Assembly (NCBI GenBank): GCA_963169745.1
Contig: CAUJCU010000010.1
Span: 257,487-321,486, forward strand
Direction: 5' to 3'
Source of the DNA: Bacteroidota bacterium
GTDB taxonomy: Bacteria; Bacteroidota; Bacteroidia; UBA4408
DNA length: 64,000 nucleotides
A model generated the notes under the pieces. The model was not told the origin of the DNA. It was given only the letters and a program-made list of their open reading frames with translations, and did no database searches. This document shows positions 18,595-25,871 of this stretch, in pieces. Position 1 is the first letter of the stretch. The number at the start of each line of letters is the position of its first letter. Made by a program: the position numbers and the translations under genes.

Positions 18595-18615
18595 TATGTA
18601 AATACAAACATAGTG
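18592..18615. promoter_or_regulatory. Putative ModE-like operator at the modE start
   Basis: A perfect inverted repeat, CACTATGT-N8-ACATAGTG. It spans the predicted start of transcription and includes the GTG start codon at 18594-18592, a position from which a bound repressor would block the gene. Its near copy lies before the TonB-receptor gene. The layout resembles ModE boxes (short arms of the form CG.TATA), but the arms differ from the E. coli consensus. Confidence 0.62.
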
Positions 18616-18623
18616 CAAATATA
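18616..18623 (-). promoter_or_regulatory. -7 promoter element for modE
   Basis: The minus strand reads TATATTTG, a full match to TAnnTTTG. This places the start of transcription near 18611, about 17 bp before the GTG at 18594. A second match, TATGTTTG, lies inside the operator at 18612-18605. No TTG is seen at the -33 position, which fits a promoter that needs an activator. Confidence 0.5.
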
Positions 18624-18644
18624 AAACAGGTTTTAAAATAAAAA

Positions 18645-18660
18645 TGTGATTGTTATCACA
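18645..18660. promoter_or_regulatory. CRP/FNR-family operator, perfect 16-bp palindrome
   Basis: TGTGAT-TGTT-ATCACA, with flanking AAA on the left, is the classic CRP-type site (TGTGA-N6-TCACA). It lies in the 95-bp gap between moaCB and modE. Its centre (18652.5) is about 41.5 bp upstream of the start of transcription predicted from TATATTTG, the standard position for a class II activator. A similar site lies before the nar operon. Confidence 0.65.
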
Positions 18661-18689
18661 GTTTTATAGAAAAATTTACAGCCAATAAT

Positions 18690-19601
18690 TTACTCATGTC
18701 GGGCTCCTTTCATGACTTTGAAAATATGCAACACTGCAGGGAATAATGCATCCATACTTTCAGTTGCCCCGCGTGTTGAGCCCGGAAGACCTAATACTAA
18801 AGTGTTGCCAATTAAACCTGATATACAACGGGAAAGCATGGAGTAAGGTGTTCGTTGTTGTCCGTATGCCCGAATAGCTTCATCTATTCCGGGAATTCTT
18901 TTTTCTATAATACTTTCAAGTGCTTCGGTTGTAGTATCACGAGGAGATAGACCTGTGCCACCCGTTAATATGACCATGTTTGCATTTGAGATGCATAAAT
19001 TCTTTATTTTCTCTATAATTACTTCTTTTTCATCAGGAATAACAATATAATCACTTACATTAATAGGGTATTTTTGAAGCTTTTCAATGATGGCCTTTCC
19101 TGCTTTATCTTGCTTGTTTCCTTTTGAAATACTATCTGAACACACAATTACAGCGGCTTTTAATCCATTTATTTCCATATTTGCAAAATCACTTTTACCA
19201 CCTGATTTTTCAATTAGTTTAATATGTTCAATGCTGATGTTTTTATCTAATGGTTTCAACATGTCGTATATAGTAAGTGCCACTACTGAAGCGGCATGCA
19301 TTGCTTCTACTTCAACACCTGTTTTATAAATAGTTTGTATTTCAACACGAATTAATATTTCTAATCCATCAATTTCATGAAAAATGCTTGTAAATTCAAT
19401 AGGCAAAGGATGACAGTCAGGGATCATATCGCTGGTACGTTTTGCCGCAAAGAGACCTGCTGCCTTGGACATGGTAAAAATATCACCTTTGGGAACGCGT
19501 TTTTCTAAAATAGCCTTTATGGTTTGTTCTGAACTGACCTTAACTACTGCCTGGGCCACAGCTGTACGATGTGTTGTGCTTTTATGGGTAATATTAATCA
19601 T
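18690..19601 (-). CDS. moaCB: Bifunctional molybdenum cofactor biosynthesis protein MoaC-MogA/MoaB fusion
   Basis: 303 residues. Residues 1-~145 are MoaC (cyclic pyranopterin monophosphate synthase): GDIFTMSKAAGLFAAKRTSDMIPDCHPLPI, GVEVEAMHAASVVALTIYDMLKP and IEKSGGKSDF. Residues ~150-303 are a MogA/MoaB molybdopterin adenylyltransferase domain: AAVIVCSDSISKGNKQDKAG, VILTGGTGLSPRDTTTEAL and VLGLPGSTRGATESMDAL. The first half makes the pterin intermediate from the MoaA product; the second adenylates molybdopterin before Mo insertion by MoeA. Such MoaCB fusions are known. It begins 3 bp after moaE. Confidence 0.95.
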   Translation of the reverse strand: MINITHKSTTHRTAVAQAVVKVSSEQTIKAILEKRVPKGDIFTMSKAAGLFAAKRTSDMIPDCHPLPIEFTSIFHEIDGLEILIRVEIQTIYKTGVEVEAMHAASVVALTIYDMLKPLDKNISIEHIKLIEKSGGKSDFANMEINGLKAAVIVCSDSISKGNKQDKAGKAIIEKLQKYPINVSDYIVIPDEKEVIIEKIKNLCISNANMVILTGGTGLSPRDTTTEALESIIEKRIPGIDEAIRAYGQQRTPYSMLSRCISGLIGNTLVLGLPGSTRGATESMDALFPAVLHIFKVMKGARHE

Positions 19602-19604
19602 GAC

Positions 19605-20045
19605 TTATTTATTTTCTTTCCATACAGATTCATTATTACTAATAATTTCTTTACCCCAAACAGGTAACTCTTTTTTTATACGCTCAACTATTTCTTCGCA
19701 GGCATCAATTGCAGCCTTACGATGTTTAGATGAGGTAAATACAAATAAACTGATTTCTCCGGCATTTACTCGGCCTATGCTGTGGTAAATATGCATACAG
19801 ATTAAATCGTACTTTGTAAAAATTTCTTCACGAATTAAGTGTGCTTTTTCCAATGCCATTTCTTTATAAGCAGCATATTCTATGGCTTGTACAAGGCCTC
19901 CATGTATTTCATCGGCCCTTACTTGCCCCAGAAAAATACTGTGTCCGCCAATATTTGTTTTTACTTGATGATGACTAATGGAATCAGAAATCATTGCTGG
20001 TGTTATGGCTCCTTCAATAAATATATCTTTTATTTTAACTGACAT
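19605..20045 (-). CDS. moaE: Molybdopterin synthase catalytic subunit MoaE
   Basis: 146 residues. GGHSIFLGQVRADEIHGGLVQAIEYAAYKEMALEKAHLI is the family core. The catalytic segment SSKHRKAAIDACEEIVERIKKELPVWGKEI contains the active-site lysines. It receives sulfur from the thiocarboxylated C-terminus of MoaD to convert cyclic pyranopterin into molybdopterin. Its start overlaps the end of the MoeB-like gene by 11 bp. Length and motifs are normal. Confidence 0.95.
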   Translation of the reverse strand: MSVKIKDIFIEGAITPAMISDSISHHQVKTNIGGHSIFLGQVRADEIHGGLVQAIEYAAYKEMALEKAHLIREEIFTKYDLICMHIYHSIGRVNAGEISLFVFTSSKHRKAAIDACEEIVERIKKELPVWGKEIISNNESVWKENK

Positions 20046-21159
20046 ATTCTTTCATTTTTTCAATAGTAAATAACTGAATTATACCTCCCTCAATGGAACA
20101 AATATTTTTATCGGGGAAACGTTTTTGCAGTGTTGCAGCAGCATAACGACTTCTTACACCAGTTTGACAAAAAAGATAAATAAATTTAAAATTGGGTAGC
20201 ACTCTTTCGTTATCCATGAGTTCTGACAAGGGCTGTTGTATATGCTCCAAACGAGTTAATTTTGGGTTTTCATGAAGCTCTCTGATGTCAATTAAAACAA
20301 CATCATGAGGATTATTTTCTTTCTTAGAAATAGCTTTTTGCCATGTTATATCTGCCAATGAAGAGTTACCTGTGGATCCACAAAGAACTTTGTAATCGGT
20401 TTTACGGAATGCTTCAATAGTTTTTGGAGCATGGCAGTTTAAAGTATTGGGATGAATTTTTAATTCATAAAAAGAGTAATCAAGCATACCATAAATCATC
20501 ATTTTGTTGCATAGCGTTTTACCATAACCGCTTAGCCATTTGATTGCTTCGGTTGCCATCATTATTCCAATCATTCCGGGTAAAACACCTAGCACGCCTG
20601 TTTCACTGCAATTAGGGATTTCGCTTGAAGTAGGAGGGATAGGAAATACATCACGATAATTTATTTTTATTCCATTTTCATCAGGGGTATTGAAAAGGGC
20701 TACCTGTCCTTCATTTTTATAAATAGCACCAAACACAAGGGGTTTATCAAGCAATATGCAGGAATCGTTTACCATGTATCGTGTTTCAAAATTATCGGTA
20801 CCGTCAATAATTAAATCGTATTGCTTCATAGTCTCAATACTATTTTCAGTATTTAAATAATAAGGGAGCGCAATTACCTGAATATCTTTGTGTTTTCTTT
20901 TTAGATAATGAACTGCTGTCTCTGCTTTTGATTTATTAATGTCATTTTCTTCAAAAATGACTTGACGATTTAAATTGGATAAGGCGACCTTATCGCCATC
21001 AACAACAGCTATAGTACCAACACCTGCTGCAGCTAAATACAGCAGTATGGGGCAGCCTAAACCACCAGCACCTACAACCAATACTTTAGCGTTGAGTAGT
21101 TTTTGCTGAGCTGCCTCGCCAAAGCCAGTTAATAATATTTGCCGTTCAAATCTGCTCAT
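20035..21159 (-). CDS. moeB: MoeB/ThiF/HesA-family sulfur-carrier adenylyltransferase with C-terminal rhodanese domain
   Basis: 374 residues. The E1-like domain (~1-245) has FERQILLTGFGEAAQQKLLNAKVLVVGAGGLGCP, the nucleotide loop, VVDGDKVALSNLNRQVIF, and DLIIDGTDNFETRYMVNDSC. The rhodanese domain (~265-374) has DVVLIDIRELHE and the active loop FCQTGVRSRYAAATL with its Cys. It should adenylate the C-terminal Gly of MoaD, and the rhodanese part could supply sulfur. The zinc-binding cysteines of E. coli MoeB are mostly lost: the CYRC position reads NYRD, and the second CxxC reads CHAP. It lies 4 bp after moaD. A shared role for ThiS cannot be excluded. Confidence 0.88.
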   Translation of the reverse strand: MSRFERQILLTGFGEAAQQKLLNAKVLVVGAGGLGCPILLYLAAAGVGTIAVVDGDKVALSNLNRQVIFEENDINKSKAETAVHYLKRKHKDIQVIALPYYLNTENSIETMKQYDLIIDGTDNFETRYMVNDSCILLDKPLVFGAIYKNEGQVALFNTPDENGIKINYRDVFPIPPTSSEIPNCSETGVLGVLPGMIGIMMATEAIKWLSGYGKTLCNKMMIYGMLDYSFYELKIHPNTLNCHAPKTIEAFRKTDYKVLCGSTGNSSLADITWQKAISKKENNPHDVVLIDIRELHENPKLTRLEHIQQPLSELMDNERVLPNFKFIYLFCQTGVRSRYAAATLQKRFPDKNICSIEGGIIQLFTIEKMKEYVS

Positions 21160-21163
21160 GGGT

Positions 21164-21403
21164 TTAACCTCCTGAGAAAGGTGGTAGCAATGCTATTTCG
21201 TCACCGCTTTTAATTGATAAATTTTGAGTAATGATATTTTTATTTACTGCTATACTCATTTTAATGTCATTCAAAACGGGGTAGGTTTGCTTTATGTAGT
21301 GCATTAAAGCATCTGTGTCAGAAATATTTTCTACCATTAATTCTTTAGTCTGCATCTTTTCAGCTAAAATTCCAAAAACTATTATTTTTATGTTAGCGGT
21401 CAT
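21164..21403 (-). CDS. moaD: Molybdopterin synthase sulfur carrier subunit MoaD
   Basis: 79 residues with a ubiquitin-like fold. IKIIVFGILAEKMQTKELMVENISDTDALMHYIK is the N-terminal half, and the protein ends SGDEIALLPPFSGG with the required Gly-Gly tail. MoeB adenylates this tail; after conversion to a thiocarboxylate it gives its sulfur to the pterin on MoaE. It precedes moeB by 4 bp in an unbroken moaD-moeB-moaE-moaCB run. The 187 bp between it and mobA show no clear promoter. Confidence 0.93.
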   Translation of the reverse strand: MTANIKIIVFGILAEKMQTKELMVENISDTDALMHYIKQTYPVLNDIKMSIAVNKNIITQNLSIKSGDEIALLPPFSGG

Positions 21404-21590
21404 TGTGAATGTTTTCTACGTAAAATAGCTGTTTAAATTAACCGGATTAAAAGTGAATATGACATTGCTTGTGTATAAATGCGGCAACTATCATACCCTA
21501 TAATCTAATTTACTACTGTACTATTTTCTAAAAAAAAATTAATTTCAGGAACTTACAAGTCTTAAATTTTTCATTTAAAAGCTATCTTTT

Positions 21591-22169
21591 TCAATTTTCA
21601 AAATTAACTAAATCTTTTGGTTTATTTATATTTACAAACGCATCCGAATGTTCTTTTTCAAAAATATCCATATTCACAATTTTGCTTTGAACGCCCAAAA
21701 TAAGATCTAACATTTTTAATTGACCATGAGCAATTCTTTTTTCAATCTCAAATTTTAGTGTTAGCTTATAAATTGCACATAAAGGATGTAACTGTTCCTT
21801 TGATTGGGCCACGCATATTTGCTCTTGATCGCTCTTAGAAATTAAATGATGGATAATTTTAGAAGTCATAAAGGGCATATCACAGCTTAATATTAACACT
21901 TCATCTGCTTGCGAATGGTTCATTGCTGTTAAAATACCACCTAAAGGACCTTTTTCCTGAACAATATCTTTCAAAACGGGGAATCCAAATGTTTTATAGG
22001 CATTATTATTTGCAACAATATTTATGGGTAATTTCATATTTTTCACCTCATCTAAAATATGCTGTATCATAGGTTTGTTTTGGAATAAAATCATACCTTT
22101 ATCCTGTCCCATACGGCTGCTTTTTCCTCCGGCCAATACATAAACTTCTATACTTTTTGAACTGTTCAA
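21591..22169 (-). CDS. mobA: Molybdenum cofactor guanylyltransferase MobA
   Basis: 192 residues. The nucleotide-binding start VYVLAGGKSSRMGQDKGMILFQNKPMIQH is the signature of MobA-type transferases, followed by GPLGGILTAMN and VLILSCDMPFMTSKII. It adds GMP to Mo-molybdopterin to form the MGD cofactor used by DMSO-reductase-family enzymes such as NarG. The start is a TTG at 22169 whose last bases overlap the TauE/SafE stop (TTGA), supporting coupled translation. No other start fits the conserved N-terminus. Confidence 0.92.
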   Translation of the reverse strand: MNSSKSIEVYVLAGGKSSRMGQDKGMILFQNKPMIQHILDEVKNMKLPINIVANNNAYKTFGFPVLKDIVQEKGPLGGILTAMNHSQADEVLILSCDMPFMTSKIIHHLISKSDQEQICVAQSKEQLHPLCAIYKLTLKFEIEKRIAHGQLKMLDLILGVQSKIVNMDIFEKEHSDAFVNINKPKDLVNFEN

Positions 22170-22903
22170 GCCAACAAAAACTTAGTAGAGGCAATAAGTA
22201 AAACCACAGCTAACAATCGTTTTAGTAGTTGATTGTTAAAATGATGGGCACCAAAGTATGCCCCTGCAATACCGGCAGCAACAGTTACCGGCATCAGAAC
22301 CTGCAACTGCGAATTAATTTGCAAATGAAAAGAACCTGCACCAATTAACCCGGCAATAGAATTGAGAAAAATAAATAGAGCGCTTACTGCTGATGTTTCT
22401 TTTACGTTGGTCCAACCCATTAGCAAAAGCAAGGGTGAAAGAATAATACCACCACCAATACCAATTAGCCCTGAAAGAAAGCCTATGGCACTACCCATAA
22501 TGGCAGCTAACCACCAGCTTTTTTTAATAATGATTTTATCATTAGCCGGAAATAAATTAAATAACCGAAAAGCAGGAAATAACAACACAATACCTAAGAT
22601 AAATTTATAGTATTCGGTTTGAATGGTGATACTTCCTCCTAAAAAAGCTGCTGGTATAGAAAACAAAGACAGCCAGAGAAATAAACGAGAAGGGAAAATG
22701 CAAACTTTACGAAAGGAAATAAAAGCCACGCCCGAAACAAATATATTTAGTACAAGAGCTGTAGGACGAATTTGTTCCGGTACAAAATGAAACAGAGTTA
22801 AACACATTAGGTAACTGCTGGCACCTCCATGGCCAACGGATGCATACAAAAATGCAAACATGGGCATTAGCAGCAACAAAATCCAAAAAGCATATTCCAT
22901 CAT
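22166..22903 (-). CDS. Sulfite exporter TauE/SafE family (TSUP) permease
   Basis: 245 residues and about eight membrane segments. LYASVGHGGASSYLMCLTLF and GFLSGLIGIGGGIILSPLLLLMGW are the paired repeats typical of the TSUP family (G.xGGG..xxP). Members move sulfite, sulfoacetate or other small sulfur or carbon acids, and some are of unknown substrate. It is embedded between moeA (4 bp) and mobA (4-bp overlap), so it belongs to the Mo-cofactor transcript. Export of an oxyanion or sulfur compound linked to cofactor sulfuration is possible but only inferred from position. Confidence 0.88.
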   Translation of the reverse strand: MMEYAFWILLLLMPMFAFLYASVGHGGASSYLMCLTLFHFVPEQIRPTALVLNIFVSGVAFISFRKVCIFPSRLFLWLSLFSIPAAFLGGSITIQTEYYKFILGIVLLFPAFRLFNLFPANDKIIIKKSWWLAAIMGSAIGFLSGLIGIGGGIILSPLLLLMGWTNVKETSAVSALFIFLNSIAGLIGAGSFHLQINSQLQVLMPVTVAAGIAGAYFGAHHFNNQLLKRLLAVVLLIASTKFLLA

Positions 22904-22907
22904 AGGG

Positions 22908-24083
22908 CTATAAATTATAAACTTCTACTAATGTATTTGCCGGAACATATTCTATGCTTTCCTCAATAGCAAACAAACAATCTGCTTCTGCAAAAGGAAG
23001 CAGGTTGAATGAATCTTGTCCGGGCAAAATTACCAATTGGTTATTTAATTTACGTGCTTTCATAAAGTAAGTAAGCCCTTTTTTTACATACAAATCATTA
23101 GCTATAGGCATTACAGCATGGGGTAAAAAAGTATTCTCATAGCCCATCATTGATAATAGTGATGGTTTTACATAAAGATAAAAACAAGTGATAACTGCAG
23201 CAGGGTTGCCGGGTAAGGCAAAAATAAGCTTATTGTCTTTTTTACCTACAAATAAGGGTTTCCCGGGTTTCTGCTTCACTTTGTAGAATAGTTCTTTAAC
23301 ACCAGCACTTAGCAAAGTTTCACGAACAATATCATAGTCTCCAGCAGAAATTCCTCCAGATAAAATTAAAACATCATGTTGTTCTAAATACTCATTTATT
23401 TTTTTTTGAAGCAACTCTTTCTCATCTCGAACCCAACAACTAGCGTATTTTTTTATTCCCAAATTTTCTAACAAGGCTAATAAAGCCGGCTCATTTGAAT
23501 TATAAATATGACCCGGTTGCAAAGTGGTTCCATTTTGCTGCAATTCATTTCCGGTTACAATAATTCCAACTGAAGGAATATCATATACAGAAACAGAGGT
23601 AACACCAACAGAAGCCAATAAACCAATATTTCCGGGGCGAATGATGTTACCGGTTTTTGCAATAATATCGTTATTTTTATTTTGTGAGCCTTGCAAACGA
23701 ATGTTTTGACCCTTTTTAATTTGTGAATTATCGAATGAAACTATACCGTTACTAACCGTGCACAGTTCTTGTTGAATAACGGTGTCGCAGCCTTTTGGTA
23801 TGGCAGCTCCTGTAAAAATACGTGCTGCATTTTCGGGTAAAATTGTTTTGACTGAATAATCGCCAGCTTGTATGTTTTGAGAAATTTGAAATGAATTTTT
23901 ATCAGGTTGAAATAAAAAAGCATAACCATCCATGGCGGAGTTGTCAAATGGTGGAACATCAATTTTTGATTTTACATCAGCCGATAGAACATGATTTAAT
24001 GAACGTGATAGCAACACGTCAACGTTTGGCATTTTTATTACCTGTTGTGCTAATATTTGTAAAGCTTCGTTAACAGATACCAT
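22908..24083 (-). CDS. moeA: Molybdopterin molybdotransferase MoeA
   Basis: 391 residues. LSADVKSKIDVPPFDNSAMDGYAF (domain III region), ARIFTGAAIPKGCDTVIQQE, GIIVTGNELQ, LILSGGISAGDYDIVRETL and KQKPGKPLFVGKKDNKLIFALPGNPAAVITCFYLYV cover all standard MoeA motifs. It inserts molybdate into adenylated molybdopterin made by the MogA domain. It sits 11 bp after moaA and 4 bp before the TauE/SafE gene. Length and domain order are normal. Confidence 0.95.
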   Translation of the reverse strand: MVSVNEALQILAQQVIKMPNVDVLLSRSLNHVLSADVKSKIDVPPFDNSAMDGYAFLFQPDKNSFQISQNIQAGDYSVKTILPENAARIFTGAAIPKGCDTVIQQELCTVSNGIVSFDNSQIKKGQNIRLQGSQNKNNDIIAKTGNIIRPGNIGLLASVGVTSVSVYDIPSVGIIVTGNELQQNGTTLQPGHIYNSNEPALLALLENLGIKKYASCWVRDEKELLQKKINEYLEQHDVLILSGGISAGDYDIVRETLLSAGVKELFYKVKQKPGKPLFVGKKDNKLIFALPGNPAAVITCFYLYVKPSLLSMMGYENTFLPHAVMPIANDLYVKKGLTYFMKARKLNNQLVILPGQDSFNLLPFAEADCLFAIEESIEYVPANTLVEVYNL

Positions 24084-24094
24084 AAGTTCGTTAA

Positions 24095-25078
24095 TTATCC
24101 TCCAATATCAATCATACTGCGGTTTTTAATTGCAGAAGCATCGATGTTTTGGACTGAGGGTTTGAACTGTCCACCTAGCATTTCTTCCTTTTTCAAAACA
24201 CATTGTTGAATAAGTGTCAAAATATCTTTGCCGCTTCGCAGGGCACCAAGAATATCTGTTTCATGTTTGGAGAAAAGGCAGTTTTTCATTTTTCCATCAG
24301 TGGTTAAACGGAGGCGGTTACAACCGTTACAAAATGGTTGAGTCATGGAACTAATAACAGCAAATGTGCCTATATGGTCTTTTACTGTAAACTTTTTTGC
24401 TGTGTCATGAACGTTGTCTTGTAATTTTTCGAAATCAAATTTTGAAGCAATCAAATCCATAATTTCAGCGTATGAAAATATCTTATTGCTCGACCACGAA
24501 TTCCCGGCAAAGGGCATAAACTCAATAAAACGTATATGTACGGGATTGGTTTTTGTCCATCTGATAAAGTCTATAATTTCATTTTCATTTTCGCCTTTAA
24601 TAACTACCATATTTATTTTAACATAAAAATCATGGTTTAAAAGCAGATCAATATTTTTTTTAACCCTCTCAAACTCATCTCTTCCTGTAATTTTAAAAAA
24701 GCTTTTACTGTTTAACGAGTCTAAACTTACATTCACAGATTTTAAGCCTATTGATTTAAAAGTATCTATAAACTCATGAACAAAAACTCCGTTAGTGGTC
24801 ATTGCCAATTCAACAGGGAACTTTGCAAGTCGTTCTAAAATGTTTCGTATATCTTTTCTTACCAAAGGCTCGCCCCCTGTAATGCGGATTTTATTGATAC
24901 CCTGCGACACAAAAATGGAAGCAATTTTTTCAATTTCTTCGGCAGTCATTCGAGTGCGACCCGAAAAATATCCCTTAGGTAAATCAACAGGATTACAGTA
25001 GGAGCAACGGAGATTGCATTTGTCAGTTATTGAAATTCTGAGATAGTCGTGTATGCGTTCAAATTTGTCTTTTAGCAT
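24095..25078 (-). CDS. moaA: GTP 3',8-cyclase MoaA (radical SAM)
   Basis: About 327 residues from the ATG at 25078 (MLKDKFERIHDYLRISITDKCNLRC). The longer ORF to 25234 would overlap the hemerythrin gene and adds unrelated sequence, so it is rejected. The radical-SAM cluster motif is CNLRCSYC, followed by RITGGEPLVRKDI. The C-terminal cluster is FCNGCNRLRLTTDGKMKNC, and the protein ends IDIGG, the conserved Gly-Gly tail that reaches into the active site. It performs the first step of Mo-cofactor synthesis from GTP. A TAACTTTG on the minus strand near 25110 may be a -7 promoter box. Confidence 0.96.
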   Translation of the reverse strand: MLKDKFERIHDYLRISITDKCNLRCSYCNPVDLPKGYFSGRTRMTAEEIEKIASIFVSQGINKIRITGGEPLVRKDIRNILERLAKFPVELAMTTNGVFVHEFIDTFKSIGLKSVNVSLDSLNSKSFFKITGRDEFERVKKNIDLLLNHDFYVKINMVVIKGENENEIIDFIRWTKTNPVHIRFIEFMPFAGNSWSSNKIFSYAEIMDLIASKFDFEKLQDNVHDTAKKFTVKDHIGTFAVISSMTQPFCNGCNRLRLTTDGKMKNCLFSKHETDILGALRSGKDILTLIQQCVLKKEEMLGGQFKPSVQNIDASAIKNRSMIDIGG

Positions 25079-25169
25079 AATAAAACTGTTACTCTTAATT
25101 TTGGGATTAATCCGTTGAACAAAGTTACGAAGAAATAATGAGCTAAGTATTTGTATAGGGTATAAAAAT

Positions 25170-25853
25170 TCAACGCAATGAAATACTAAAATATTTTTTA
25201 AGTAAAAGCTCGGTTTTTGCTTTTTCTTCTGCACTAAAGTATTTTTGAGCTAAAGCAAAAATAACATTCTCTTCTCGAAACAAATGCAGTTTTAACAACT
25301 CCACCAATGAAGTACCTTGTTCAACCGCAATGTCGGTCACAATAGCCCGTGAAGCGGCATCTGTAAGGCGTGAGGCTATACCCATTAAACTGAAAGACAA
25401 AGCAGCCAATTGCATGGTTTTAATATGGTCGTCTTCCATCATGTCAACAGCCGTTTCAGGAATGTCGGCTGAAGAATGTTCTCCTTTGTTTAACAAGCAA
25501 TCGTGAAGTATTGGGAATAAAATACGTTCTTCTTTTAAATGATGTAAAACAATTTTATCGTCTAAAAATTGAAAGAAAGAGCTCAGTTCCTGATTAAGTT
25601 TTTTATTTATACCCTCTTTTCTGATATTTAGTAAAGCGGTTTCAAATTTTTCGATTTCACCCGATATAACTTTGTGTTCATCGCTAAGGTGTTTCAAAAA
25701 CGGAGAAAGCTCATCATAAGCAATTGGGCTCACACTTGGAGGTCTGTATGCATCAGGCGGATCCATTGGAGAGTACTCAGCTTTACCGTTAGTATCTTTT
25801 TCTACGTTTCTTTTTAAGTAATCTGATTCAGAAAAAATGTTGTTGTTTTTCAT
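25170..25853 (-). CDS. Hemerythrin-domain protein
   Basis: 227 residues, cytoplasmic, with a ~45-residue N-terminal extension of unclear role. The four-helix diiron domain is marked by LSDEHKVISGEIEKF, VLHHLKEERILFPIL, MMEDDHIKTMQLAAL and LLKLHLFREENVIFALAQKYF, giving the expected His and Glu ligands. Such proteins bind O2 or NO or, as in YtfE/RIC types, repair iron-sulfur clusters after NO damage. The DUF542 domain of RIC is absent. It lies between the TDT permease and moaA. Next to Mo-cofactor and nitrate reductase genes, protection from NO formed from nitrite is a plausible role, by inference. Confidence 0.88.
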   Translation of the reverse strand: MKNNNIFSESDYLKRNVEKDTNGKAEYSPMDPPDAYRPPSVSPIAYDELSPFLKHLSDEHKVISGEIEKFETALLNIRKEGINKKLNQELSSFFQFLDDKIVLHHLKEERILFPILHDCLLNKGEHSSADIPETAVDMMEDDHIKTMQLAALSFSLMGIASRLTDAASRAIVTDIAVEQGTSLVELLKLHLFREENVIFALAQKYFSAEEKAKTELLLKKYFSISLR

Positions 25854-25871
25854 AATAATGGTCTTTAGAAA

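Noticed and set aside
25079-25234. N-terminal extension of moaA in the ORF track
   Set aside because: It overlaps the hemerythrin gene and lacks similarity to MoaA; the ATG at 25078 gives the conserved N-terminus.
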